Shown: positions 18,303 to 26,702, counted from the first letter of the stretch. The stretch is 64,000 bases of DNA from a bacterium (GCA_017744355.1 JAGIBK010000002.1:169001-233000), one strand, 5' to 3'. Made by a program: numbers and translations. The notes: a model not told the origin generated them from the letters alone.

Positions 18303-18650
18303 TCACTGAATTTCTGATATTTTCCAAATACCGTTATCTTTTTTTAGTCTTACAAGAACTTGACCGCTTTTCTTTGTTCCATGAATCCATAAGCGTAATT
18401 CAGAATCGCCAGTTCCATTAACGTATTGATAGTATGAGTCAATTGGGATAAGCAATACGAACTCTGGTTTTCCGAATTTTTTTATGATGTAAGAGTCGAT
18501 ATATAGGTGTGATAGTGCTAAGCTCATCGCATCACTGTGAATAAGGCTAATATATGCAATTATCCACACTACTAGTGAGAATAGTAAAAATACAGGAAGA
18601 CTCTTCTTGGTGTATTCAAGATATTTCTTTGCGATGTTTGTAAAGGTCAT
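18303..18650 (-). CDS. Coa1-like membrane-anchored protein
   Basis: 115 aa from ATG 18650 (weak AGGA upstream). One membrane helix at ~20-42, then a domain with the Coa1/NTF2-like pattern: small residues AMSLALSHL, YIIKKFGKPEFV, a G-E-L strand and a C-terminal VRLKKDNGIWKISEI. Coa1 is a mitochondrial oxidase assembly factor, but bacterial relatives are mostly orphan genes of unknown role. Strikingly AT-rich for this chromosome, so probably acquired. Confidence 0.55.
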   Translation of the reverse strand: MTFTNIAKKYLEYTKKSLPVFLLFSLVVWIIAYISLIHSDAMSLALSHLYIDSYIIKKFGKPEFVLLIPIDSYYQYVNGTGDSELRLWIHGTKKSGQVLVRLKKDNGIWKISEIQ

Positions 18651-18663
18651 TGTGTTTTTATTC

Positions 18664-19080
18664 CTAGAATGCAAAGAACGCCTGAGAAGATGCCGCAATT
18701 TGATCTAATTTCCCAGCCTCCAACTCAATAGTTGCTTTGACCGTCCAAGGTTTGCTCATCGATCTAGCCGGATCTAGGAAAACTGCAAGCTGGTATTTAC
18801 CCGAACGAGTAGACGTGCAGGCGAATTGAAGAACGCCATCTCGCGATTTCCAGACCTTTTCCCCTGACCATCCCTGCCAATGCTCTGCCAAGTCATGGAA
18901 GAACTCAGGTAGACCACCGCCCAAGTAGTCTTCAATTGTTGCTGTGGCTTGTAATCCATCCACTTCAAGAGAGACTGTGAATTCGTCTATCAGAGTGTCA
19001 GAGAACGTAGGATTGCTGAGGATGAGCTTGTTGCGCCCCAGAGGCGGAATTCTCAAGGTTGGAGAGGCGGTCATATCCAC
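18664..19080 (-). CDS. DUF6228-like protein
   Basis: 138 aa. The central motif FFHDLAEHWQGWSGEKVWKS followed by a strand and a C-terminal WTVKATIELEAGKLDQIA matches what I recall of DUF6228, a family found among isolated immunity-type genes. No toxin partner is visible. First gene of the AT-rich minus-strand trio; 13-nt gap to the Coa1-like gene. ATG 19080. Confidence 0.55.
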   Translation of the reverse strand: MDMTASPTLRIPPLGRNKLILSNPTFSDTLIDEFTVSLEVDGLQATATIEDYLGGGLPEFFHDLAEHWQGWSGEKVWKSRDGVLQFACTSTRSGKYQLAVFLDPARSMSKPWTVKATIELEAGKLDQIAASSQAFFAF

Positions 19081-19111
19081 AGAGGGCGATCTCCGAAGTG
19101 TTTACGTTGCT

Positions 19112-19170
19112 GTGAACAAATGCTTGCGAGTAGATCTTACCCATGATTGGGCAGGTATTACCTGCTTGCC
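19112..19170 (+). repeat. 59-nt repeat, copy upstream of DUF5958-like gene
   Basis: Shares CAAATGCT, TACCCATGATTG-x-GCAG and TTACCTGCTTGCC in the same order and spacing with 22197-22255. It ends 20 nt before the proposed start of the DUF5958-like gene. Possibly a remnant of one ancestral cassette flank. Confidence 0.5.
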
Positions 19171-19189
19171 ATGCTACGATTGTGATGAG

Positions 19190-19633
19190 ATGATTTCGCG
19201 TCAAGATGAGATATTTTTAAACCAAGTCGCTCAGGGCCTTCTCCCTTTCGAGGCGGCTGTAGCTTGGTTTGAATCACTGCTAGAGGCCGCCCAAGAGGAG
19301 ATTCTTCGAGAACTGATCTACCTTTCTTCCCAGGCGGGCGCTCGTGATGAAGACATTCAGGAATCGATTACACAATCTCGCCTGCGGCCAACCTTTACGC
19401 CGTGTATTGTGCTCCGCAAGGACGGCGTTAAACACTGTCGTCTTGACCTGCTACCTCCGGATGAGCATCTGAAATCTTTCCGCCTGCTGATGGCTCTGTT
19501 TGAGATTGCTGATCAGCGGCGTAGAGCGACGAGTTGTAAGGATGGATGCAAGCATTGGTGGCATCATCTTGAAACTTCATCGACTTTGCGTATCCCAGCC
19601 AATGCTCCTGACAGGTCATCCCAGGATGAATAA
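19190..19633 (+). CDS. DUF5958-like protein
   Basis: 147 aa from ATG 19190; the frame is open further upstream but there it is antisense to the DUF6228-like gene. Key segments: NQVAQGLLPFEAAVAWFESL, a helix with EEILRELIYLSSQAG, SRLRPTFTPCIVL and the C-terminal SFRLLMALFEIADQRRR followed by CKDGCKHWWHHL. These agree with the DUF5958 family (unknown function, scattered orphan genes). No good Shine-Dalgarno, so the exact start is uncertain. Confidence 0.6.
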   Translation: MISRQDEIFLNQVAQGLLPFEAAVAWFESLLEAAQEEILRELIYLSSQAGARDEDIQESITQSRLRPTFTPCIVLRKDGVKHCRLDLLPPDEHLKSFRLLMALFEIADQRRRATSCKDGCKHWWHHLETSSTLRIPANAPDRSSQDE

Positions 19634-20171
19634 ATTCATCTTTGTTTTGTCGTTTGTTGCCATTGCCCAGTGTGCTCTGCCTGATAGCGCGTATAGCCTT
19701 GGCTGGGGAGGGATTTCCGATACCTGCTCGGGGATTACTGTTGGAAGAACCGATGACAAAGAGGTTGTAGCCAGATTAGGCGGTGGTCTCTTTGTAGGCA
19801 AAGAAGGCGCTTTTGGTGGCAGATACTACATCGCTCCAGATGGAGCAATGACCTTGCATCTTGTGACCGGGACTGATGCTGTGGTTTGGGAGTTGACTCT
19901 AACTCGTGGGATTGCTTTGCCGTCAGGCTGTAAGCCAGTAAAGGCAATTCTTCCGATCAATTTGCTCGAGGCTGGAATCCGTCTAGGAGACTCACCGCAG
20001 AGAGTAACAGCGCTTTTGGGAAAGCCCAGCAAAGACAAATCAGTAAAGGGCAACAGGACTCTGGAGTTTTACAACTACAGGAATGCACCAGCCGATGAGG
20101 CGGGAAACTCTGCGACGTTCAGCTTCATCAACGGGCGCCTGGTGAAGGTTAGGTTGTATTGCGGGGATTAG
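19626..20171 (+). CDS. Exported protein with SmpA/OmlA-like C-terminal domain
   Basis: 181 aa; ATG 19626 overlaps the previous stop by 8 nt, suggesting coupling. Signal peptide to about residue 23. The C-terminal ~70 residues (AGIRLGDSPQRVTALLGKPSKD, then LEFYNYRN and FSFINGRLVKVRLY) fit the small SmpA/OmlA-like alpha-beta fold found in many secreted or outer-membrane assembly proteins. No lipobox. Actual function unknown. Confidence 0.6.
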   Translation: MNKFIFVLSFVAIAQCALPDSAYSLGWGGISDTCSGITVGRTDDKEVVARLGGGLFVGKEGAFGGRYYIAPDGAMTLHLVTGTDAVVWELTLTRGIALPSGCKPVKAILPINLLEAGIRLGDSPQRVTALLGKPSKDKSVKGNRTLEFYNYRNAPADEAGNSATFSFINGRLVKVRLYCGD

Positions 20172-20186
20172 CCTTCGACCTGCCCG

Positions 20187-20223
20187 TGAAACAAAACTCG
20201 TTACATCTGTTTCATTGGTTTCA
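20187..20223. repeat. TGAAAC-type 37-nt repeat, copy b
   Basis: Close match to copies a and d with changes in the second unit (GTTACATCTG). It lies just after the end of the SmpA-like gene and before structured element copy 6; no minus-strand gene starts directly after it. Confidence 0.6.
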
Positions 20224-20239
20224 AGCCAGGATGGTCTCT

Positions 20240-20413
20240 GTGGCGATTTTTCCTTGACTAAGAGAGCGCCCAACCGAGCGATAGCTTACTCACCCTTCGA
20301 GGGCGGCACGGGCAACGGCTTTTCGCCTTGAGGTGTGGCAAGATACCCCCATCAACCACACACCACCTCTCTGAGCTGAAGCCCGCCGGACGCACACCCG
20401 GCGGGCTTTCTTG
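20240..20413 (+). ncRNA. Structured RNA-like repeat element, copy 6
   Basis: Best-preserved copy. GGCGATTTTTCC, GAGCGATAGC, a CCCTTCGAGGG hairpin (20293-20303), GGGCAACGG, a CGGCTTTTCGCC hairpin, GTGTGGCAAGATAC, CATCAACCACACACC, CCACCTCTCTGA and the terminator GCCCGCCGG-N10-CCGGCGGGC-TTTC. It ends ~40 nt before the stop of a convergent gene and shares no homology with flanking coding sequence. Confidence 0.5.
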
Positions 20414-20454
20414 TTGGTTTCGGCTATGGTTGCAGGATGAACTGATAGAGGTAA

Positions 20455-20976
20455 TCATCTTTCATTTGAGCGAAAAAGCTGGGGGGTGAGATTCTGAAGA
20501 TTGATTTTTGCCGTCCCCTTGATCGTGAACGGCTCGTCCATCAAGCCGACAGTGTAGAAGTGGATCAAGAGCCCGATGCTATTGACTAAGCCCGTATTCG
20601 CCAAGTCCTGAAAAAAGGAGATCCATTCTGCCGGAGCGGTTGCATCATGTTCTTTCGCTTCTTGCTTCTCAATGGTGCGATTCTTTTCTTCAATCCAGCG
20701 GGCTATTTTGGCATCGCTCCAGCCTTTTTGTTTTAGCTTCTTGGTGTCGAAGGAAGCTTCCGATTTGGCCTGGTCTAGGCGGCGGAAACAACCGCCAACG
20801 GTTTCACAGTCACAGTAATGTTTTGTCGCTTGCAGGTACATGAGCTCTTCCGGGAGTTGAGCTTCAATGAACGCGTTCTTAATTGGCTTGAACTTTAGCT
20901 TGTGCGCATCAATGATAGGTCGCAGCGCATCAAGATCCGTCGCTTTGGGAAGTGTTGCTGTAATGAAATAGCACAT
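20455..20976 (-). CDS. Hypothetical protein, 173 aa
   Basis: Starts MCYFITATLPKATDLDALRP; a central CDC and GGC pair (HYCDCETVGGCFRRL) might bind metal. A basic helical segment KLKQKGWSDAKIARWIEEKNR follows and a hydrophobic region near residues 125-150. I do not recognise the family. Island location, lower GC than the chromosome, ATG start, with a small membrane protein gene 9 nt upstream on the same strand. Confidence 0.6.
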   Translation of the reverse strand: MCYFITATLPKATDLDALRPIIDAHKLKFKPIKNAFIEAQLPEELMYLQATKHYCDCETVGGCFRRLDQAKSEASFDTKKLKQKGWSDAKIARWIEEKNRTIEKQEAKEHDATAPAEWISFFQDLANTGLVNSIGLLIHFYTVGLMDEPFTIKGTAKINLQNLTPQLFRSNER

Positions 20977-20985
20977 AGGGAATTC

Positions 20986-21171
20986 CTAACTTCTAACCTG
21001 GCTAATTAATTTTTCACGGTCTTCCCATTCAGCTATCAGGCTATTAATGATTAACGCAATTCCTGCGATTAGAAAAGAAAGCCAGAAATCCAGCCGAAAA
21101 AGGTAGCTTCCCGCCGCACCTATCAAAAGTGAAATCACCAGCCAAAGCAGGATGTAAGTAATGTTCTGCAT
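20986..21171 (-). CDS. Small two-helix membrane protein, 61 aa
   Basis: Two hydrophobic segments (ITYILLWLVISLLIGAAG and FWLSFLIAGIALIINSLIA) separated by a short loop, with a charged C-terminus (EWEDREKL). ATG 21171, TGAAAC repeat copy c ~28 nt upstream. Likely co-transcribed with the 173-aa gene. No family recognised. Confidence 0.5.
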   Translation of the reverse strand: MQNITYILLWLVISLLIGAAGSYLFRLDFWLSFLIAGIALIINSLIAEWEDREKLISQVRS

Positions 21172-21198
21172 TACTGGTACCTACAGTCAGACTGACCG

Positions 21199-21235
21199 TG
21201 AAGCAAAACTCGCTCCATCCGATTCATTGGATTCA
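21199..21235. repeat. TGAAAC-type 37-nt repeat, copy c (divergent)
   Basis: Same length and layout as the other copies but with several changes (TGAAGC, CGCTCCATCC, GATTCATTGGATTCA). It lies immediately upstream of the 61-aa membrane protein gene on that gene's strand. Confidence 0.55.
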
Positions 21236-21279
21236 CTTCTGACCGGGAGGATTTTTGGCCGATATTTCGTTCAGCAAAA

Positions 21280-21608
21280 CTACACTACCGCTGAGTCATC
21301 AATGGATATGCTTTTTCCGCTAATACTAATCACATCTCCACTTTGCATTTCGAATTCAATGCTAACTTCACTATTGTTCTTATTTATTGTAGTCTCGTTA
21401 ATATAAATACTAGGACCCCACGGGAGCCTCCTCGGAACAATAATATTCGAAAAATTTGAAACATTAAGACTTATAATTCCTTTTCACTCTCCATCAAAAA
21501 AATAGCCTCTGCCTTTTCCCAGTTTACCGTAATAGATAAAAGCACAGCATCATGAAATTCGAAAGGATCCATAAATAGCATCCCTTTTGAGTCTAAACTT
21601 GGCAGCAT
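21280..21608 (-). pseudogene. Immunity-like gene broken by a one-base frameshift
   Basis: Reading from ATG 21608 (or 21572) gives MDPFEFHDAVLLSITVNW and stops soon after. A one-base change in the AAAA run around 21488 would rejoin the frame GIISLNVSNF...PWGPSIYINE...MQSGDVISISG, ending at TAG 21280. The joined product (~110 aa) has the FHDA-x-L start and alternating strands of small orphan immunity proteins. Either a decayed gene or a homopolymer sequencing error. 21609-21741 shows nothing I can name. Confidence 0.55.
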
Positions 21609-21741
21609 CTATAGTCTAAATGAAACAACTGCCTCACTTGTTGCCATATTTGCTACATGAGCAGGGAACATTGGGGCCAGCTTAGTTCCGATTGAGATCC
21701 AAATTCTTTATAACTCTAATTACGGGAGGCAGGTCAATCGC

Positions 21742-22161
21742 TTAAGGAGTCATTCTCGAATGGTATAGAACTCGGATTTCACCCTGTAATTGCTCGGGTT
21801 CGAGGTGGCGGTTGAAAAAATAAAGGGATGTAGCCCTCCCCCCTTCCCCAGAAACCTTACCGCTCTTGTAGGTGCCACATTCTTCGTCAATTACATACAT
21901 CGTCCAGGTGTTGCTTGGGTGCTCGTTGTATAGACGATCCTGCCAAGCCGAAGCGACTTCTTCAAGCAGGGAAAGGGCAATCGTTCTACCCTTTCGCTCA
22001 GTCCGGGCGAGTCTTTCGTGGACGAGCGTTATTTCGTTTCTGTTATCGATTGAGAGCTCTAAGTCAGGGTCATGCAGATTTTCTTCTATCCCTTCAACTG
22101 GATACAGTTCAGCGTCGATGATGATGAACCCATTAGCACTATAAAACCTCCAGCGCTTCAT
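21742..22161 (-). CDS. Hypothetical protein, ~139 aa
   Basis: Starts MKRWRFYSANGFIIIDAELYP; mixed alpha-beta with a Trp/Tyr-rich centre (NTWTMYVIDEECGTYKSG). No family recognised. An upstream ATG at 22212 is in frame, but the extra 17 residues are very basic and largely overlap the 59-nt repeat, so ATG 22161 is preferred. Another AT-rich island gene with the TGAAAC element upstream on its strand. Confidence 0.5.
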   Translation of the reverse strand: MKRWRFYSANGFIIIDAELYPVEGIEENLHDPDLELSIDNRNEITLVHERLARTERKGRTIALSLLEEVASAWQDRLYNEHPSNTWTMYVIDEECGTYKSGKVSGEGGRATSLYFFNRHLEPEQLQGEIRVLYHSRMTP

Positions 22162-22196
22162 CCGCTCGATGTCCCGCCTTTGTTGCCTGTAGCGTC

Positions 22197-22255
22197 GTGA
22201 CCAAATGCTCATAGAGAAGTCGTACCCATGATTGAGCAGTGCTTACCTGCTTGCC
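22197..22255 (+). repeat. 59-nt repeat, second copy
   Basis: Counterpart of 19112-19170 (CAAATGCT, TACCCATGATTG-x-GCAG, TTACCTGCTTGCC). Here it leads directly into the TGAAAC repeat copy d, whereas the first copy leads into a gene. Confidence 0.5.
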
Positions 22256-22261
22256 GTCTAG

Positions 22262-22298
22262 TGAAACAAAACTCGTTTCATCCGTTTCATTGGTTTCA
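22262..22298. repeat. TGAAAC-type 37-nt repeat, copy d
   Basis: Best-formed copy: on the minus strand TGAAACCAA, TGAAACGGA and TGAAACGAG in tandem, then TTTTGTTTCA. About 100 nt upstream of the 139-aa gene start and ~30 nt from the tRNA-Gly terminator. Confidence 0.65.
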
Positions 22299-22327
22299 CG
22301 CTTTGAAACTTGTATTGGCATATGGCA

Positions 22328-22357
22328 AAAGCCCTCGGCCTTGTGGCCGAGGGCTTT
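22328..22357 (-). terminator. Terminator of the tRNA pair
   Basis: A 13-bp stem (AAAGCCCTCGGCC / GGCCGAGGGCTTT) lies 8 nt beyond the tRNA-Gly 3' end, with TTTTGCC following on the minus strand. Its counterpart at 4745-4774 follows the tRNA remnant. Confidence 0.75.
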
Positions 22358-22364
22358 GTGATGG

Positions 22365-22436
22365 AGCGGGCGACGCGATTCGAACGCGCAACAGCTTGCT
22401 TGGAAGGCAAGAACTCTACCATTGAGTTACGCCCGC
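22365..22436 (-). tRNA. tRNA-Gly (anticodon UCC)
   Basis: 72 nt. Acceptor GCGGGCG pairs with CGCCCGC, discriminator U; anticodon stem CTTGC/GCAAG encloses CTTCCAA, so the anticodon is UCC; T-arm GCGCG-TTCGAAT-CGCGT. No encoded CCA. Intact, and the proposed integration site of the island to its 3' side. Confidence 0.93.
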
Positions 22437-22454
22437 ACGAATGTCAATAAATGG

Positions 22455-22528
22455 TCGGAGCGCTGGGATTCGAACCCAGGACCCTCTGCTCCCAAAGCAG
22501 ATGCGCTACCAAGCTGCGCTACGCCCCG
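22455..22528 (-). tRNA. tRNA-Pro (anticodon UGG)
   Basis: 74 nt. Acceptor CGGGGCG pairs with CGCTCCG (one G-U), discriminator A; anticodon stem CTGCT/AGCAG encloses TTGGGA, giving UGG; T-arm CTGGG-TTCGAAT-CCCAG. 18 nt upstream of tRNA-Gly, so the two form one transcript. Confidence 0.93.
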
Positions 22529-22719
22529 AAAAGGCTCGTCCAGCATATCAACTTCCTCGAACGGTTGTCAATCGAACGTCTCGCTTGCCAAAGCGCATCC
22601 ATCCATGGATTTAGACGGGATTTAGCCATGGGTTAATTCACCCTTAAGAAAGATCCGTCCCCCACGCCCGATAACGTTTGTGAGCTGTTAAGAGTGCTCG
22701 TTTCAAGGGGGAAATGATA

Positions 22720-23301
22720 ATGCAAGTTCAACGTTCGAATGCACTGATGCCGACCCGCGTGGCAGCACCCGTCAAGGCCGGTGGAGGCGAAACCGCCGTT
22801 CAGGCGCCTGCTCAGCAGATGACCGCTCAGAGCAGCGAAAGCCTCAACCAGATGAACCAGCTCCTCGGCAACGAGCAGGATCTGGCGCGCCTGAACCGCG
22901 TCTTCCTCGCGAGCCCCGGGATGCTGCGTTTCGCGACCGGCGGCGGCATCCGTCGCGCCATCACCTCGTTCCTCACGGGTATCCCTAAGGACCAGCTTAT
23001 TCAGTACGGCCAGATGGCTGATATGATGCGCGTCCAGGGCATGCAGCCCCAGTGGGCCCACCTCTTCGTGAAGGCCGGCATCAAGAACCCCGGTGAGCTC
23101 TCGAAGTATGCCGGTGACGACTGGTCCGCCCAGATCCAGCGCGGTATCGTCTGGGGCGCCATGGCCGCCAAGGCCATCGAGCTGGCGGGCAACGGTCGCA
23201 ACTACTCGCCGCCCTCGTACGACCAGATCAAGGCCCTCGCCAAGAACTCCGTCGGTCTCGGCTCGGTCATCAACCTCGGCGTCCCCCAGGCCCAGCCCTA
23301 A
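22720..23301 (+). CDS. Hypothetical protein, 193 aa
   Basis: ATG 22720 lies 8 nt after AAGGGGG (ATG 22714 is the alternative). The Ala/Gln-rich N-terminal ~45 residues look disordered. The rest is helical, with WAHLFVKAGIKNPGELSKYAG resembling the helix-hairpin-helix pattern of DUF4332-like proteins. A CCCGATAA box with TTAAGAAA upstream (22644-22674) resembles a sigma-28 promoter, which would link it to motility or cell surface; this is tentative. No signal peptide. Confidence 0.65.
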   Translation: MQVQRSNALMPTRVAAPVKAGGGETAVQAPAQQMTAQSSESLNQMNQLLGNEQDLARLNRVFLASPGMLRFATGGGIRRAITSFLTGIPKDQLIQYGQMADMMRVQGMQPQWAHLFVKAGIKNPGELSKYAGDDWSAQIQRGIVWGAMAAKAIELAGNGRNYSPPSYDQIKALAKNSVGLGSVINLGVPQAQP

Positions 23302-23330
23302 GCCCCGAATCAACCAACTCAATCCCTCTC

Positions 23331-23373
23331 GACGCCTCGCGCCCGCCGTTCCCCCCGGCAGGCGCGAGGCGTC
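23331..23373 (+). terminator. Rho-independent terminator
   Basis: A 13-bp stem GACGCCTCGCGCC / GGCGCGAGGCGTC with a GC-rich loop, 30 nt after the stop of the 193-aa gene and before uppP, then GTCTTGG. Confidence 0.65.
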
Positions 23374-23461
23374 GTCTTGGCGCCAATTTTAGCCGCTCAT
23401 ATGGTAGAATCCGAGGGTTTGACCGTTCGTCATCTGGATCGCCCGAGAAAGGACTTTCCCG

Positions 23462-24340
23462 TTGGATCTGCTTCAGTCCGTCGTGCTGGGCGTGGTGCAG
23501 GGCATCACCGAGTTCCTGCCCGTCAGCAGCACCGCCCACCTCATCCTCGTTCCCTGGTTCATGCACTGGCGTGACCCTGGCTTGACCTATGACGTGGTGC
23601 TCCAGGGCGGGACCTTCCTCGCGGTCATCTGGTACTTCTGGACGGACATCCGCAACATGCTCGTGGCCTGGTTCCGCAGCCTGCGCAAGCCCGATCTGCG
23701 CAACGATCCGGACCAGCGTCTCGCCTGGCTCGTGATCCTGGGCTCGTTCCCGGCGGGCGTGGCGGGGGTGCTCCTCGAGAAGCACATCGAGACGACCTTC
23801 CGCTCGCCCTACATCATCGCCGCGACCCTCATCGGGGTGGGCCTGCTGCTCGCCCTCGCGGAGCTGCTCGCGAAGCATCAGCGCGAGCTGAAGAACCTGC
23901 GCTGGCTGGATGCGCTCGTCATCGGCATCGGTCAGGCCTGTGCCCTGATCCCCGGGACCTCCCGCTCGGGGGCGACCATGACCGCGGCCATGTTCATGGG
24001 CTTCAGCCGTACGGCGGCGGCGCGCTTCTCCTTTCTGCTCGGGATTCCCATCATCTTCGCGAGCACCCTCTTCAAGGTGAAGGGCTACGTGAGCAACTTC
24101 GCCCTGACCCATCCCGGCACCTCGCTCATGGACCACCTCATGCACAGCCCGAACACCGTGCCCTTCATCGTGGGGACGGTGGTCTCGACCGTCGTGGGCT
24201 ACCTGAGCATCCGCTTTTTGCTCGCCTTCCTGCAGCGCGGGACCATGTGGCTCTTCATCGGCTATCGCCTGGTGCTCGGCGTCTTGATCCTGGTCATGCT
24301 GATGACCAATCGCCTGCCCGCTACCATGCACGTCGGGTAG
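23462..24340 (+). CDS. uppP: Undecaprenyl-diphosphatase (UppP/BacA)
   Basis: 292 aa inner-membrane enzyme that dephosphorylates undecaprenyl diphosphate to recycle the lipid carrier for peptidoglycan and polysaccharides; overproduction confers bacitracin resistance. Signatures: GVVQGITEFLPVSSTAHL at the N-terminus and the second conserved block ALIPGTSRSGATM near residue 160. About eight hydrophobic segments. TTG start with AAAGGA upstream; TAGAAT at 23403-23408 is a likely -10 box. It fits with the polysaccharide locus at the right end of the window. Confidence 0.95.
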   Translation: MDLLQSVVLGVVQGITEFLPVSSTAHLILVPWFMHWRDPGLTYDVVLQGGTFLAVIWYFWTDIRNMLVAWFRSLRKPDLRNDPDQRLAWLVILGSFPAGVAGVLLEKHIETTFRSPYIIAATLIGVGLLLALAELLAKHQRELKNLRWLDALVIGIGQACALIPGTSRSGATMTAAMFMGFSRTAAARFSFLLGIPIIFASTLFKVKGYVSNFALTHPGTSLMDHLMHSPNTVPFIVGTVVSTVVGYLSIRFLLAFLQRGTMWLFIGYRLVLGVLILVMLMTNRLPATMHVG

Positions 24341-24349
24341 CCGACCGCC

Positions 24350-24559
24350 ATGGAGGCCTTCGAGGTGACGCTGGACGGCACGCTGTTTCGCTTCTTTCCG
24401 GGGGCGACGGTGCGGGATCTGGTCGGGCGCCTGGCACCCGAGGAGCAAGTGGCGATCGCAAACGGCCTTGCGGCCATCGCCGACGCGCACGGCAACACCC
24501 TCGGCTCGGGCGGTGCCCTGCGGCCCGGCGGGCGCTATCTCTTACTTCGAATGGTCTGA
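24350..24559 (+). CDS. Small protein, possibly ubiquitin-like fold, 69 aa
   Basis: Begins 9 nt after uppP. Pattern: EVTLDGTLFRFFPGATVRDL, then a helix, then GSGGALRPGGRYLLLR, which resembles ThiS/MoaD-like beta-grasp proteins, but the usual C-terminal GG is absent so a sulfur-carrier role is unlikely. No clear Shine-Dalgarno; probably translated by coupling to uppP. Low-certainty function. Confidence 0.5.
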   Translation: MEAFEVTLDGTLFRFFPGATVRDLVGRLAPEEQVAIANGLAAIADAHGNTLGSGGALRPGGRYLLLRMV

Positions 24560-24562
24560 ATC

Positions 24563-24596
24563 AAGAAGGGGGGCAGGATATCCTGCCCCCCTTCTT
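24563..24596. terminator. Bidirectional terminator
   Basis: A perfect inverted repeat (AAGAAGGGGGGCAGGA / TCCTGCCCCCCTTCTT) between the convergent small gene and the ABC-F gene, with T-rich ends on both strands. Confidence 0.8.
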
Positions 24597-24597
24597 C

Positions 24598-26517
<1,920 letters not shown>

Positions 26518-26552
26518 GCCTTCAGGATAGCATGGCGCCGGATGCGGCGCGC

Positions 26553-26648
26553 CTAGTAGATATCGAACAAGTTGCCGAGGTCGGTGCGGCATCCCGCGGC
26601 GCTCAACGCGAGCATCAGCAGGGTCGCCAGGTAAATCAATCTGCGCAT
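26553..26648 (-). CDS. Very small lipoprotein, 31 aa
   Basis: ATG 26648 with CAGGAGG upstream, product MRRLIYLATLLMLALSAAGC plus eleven residues (RTDLGNLFDIY). The first 20 residues are a signal peptide ending in a good lipobox (S-A-A-G-C, Cys20), leaving a 12-residue mature lipopeptide. Between cheY-like and ABC-F genes on the same strand. Comparable to entericidin-like or other tiny lipoproteins; function unknown. Confidence 0.6.
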   Translation of the reverse strand: MRRLIYLATLLMLALSAAGCRTDLGNLFDIY

Positions 26649-26702
26649 GGACGGGCCTCCTGGGGCCTTCATACCCGGGGCGCGCCGCTTCTGCACGCCC
26701 CC

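Larger units (their letters stand above)
4748..22417. mobile_element. Candidate genomic island bracketed by tRNA-Gly direct repeats
   Basis: An 87-nt block at 4748-4834 matches 22331-22417 in the same orientation at 76 of 87 positions by hand alignment. It covers the tRNA-Gly terminator, the tRNA 3' end, T-arm and anticodon arm. The right copy belongs to an intact tRNA; the left is a remnant. This is the arrangement left by integration at a tRNA 3' end. The interior holds AT-rich orphan genes and repeats found nowhere else in the window. No integrase is visible, so the event is old or the element is decayed. Confidence 0.5.

Noticed and set aside
4621..20413. Known riboswitch (c-di-GMP, cobalamin, glycine, fluoride)
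   Set aside because: None of the conserved cores of these classes matches, and copies do not sit in leaders of a common gene set.
21161..21406. 81-codon plus-strand frame in the AT-rich gap
   Set aside because: Overlaps the TGAAAC repeat and the frameshifted minus-strand gene, which explains the sequence better.
6623..22298. CRISPR array
   Set aside because: The 37-nt TGAAAC elements are far apart, without regular spacers or cas genes.
6623..22298. Integron attC sites
   Set aside because: The repeats lack the RYYYAAC/GTTRRRY core and no integron integrase is present, although the cassette-like layout is similar.
22139..22321. 60-codon frame containing NETDET
   Set aside because: It mostly translates the TGAAAC repeat and overlaps the 59-nt repeat; no ribosome binding site.
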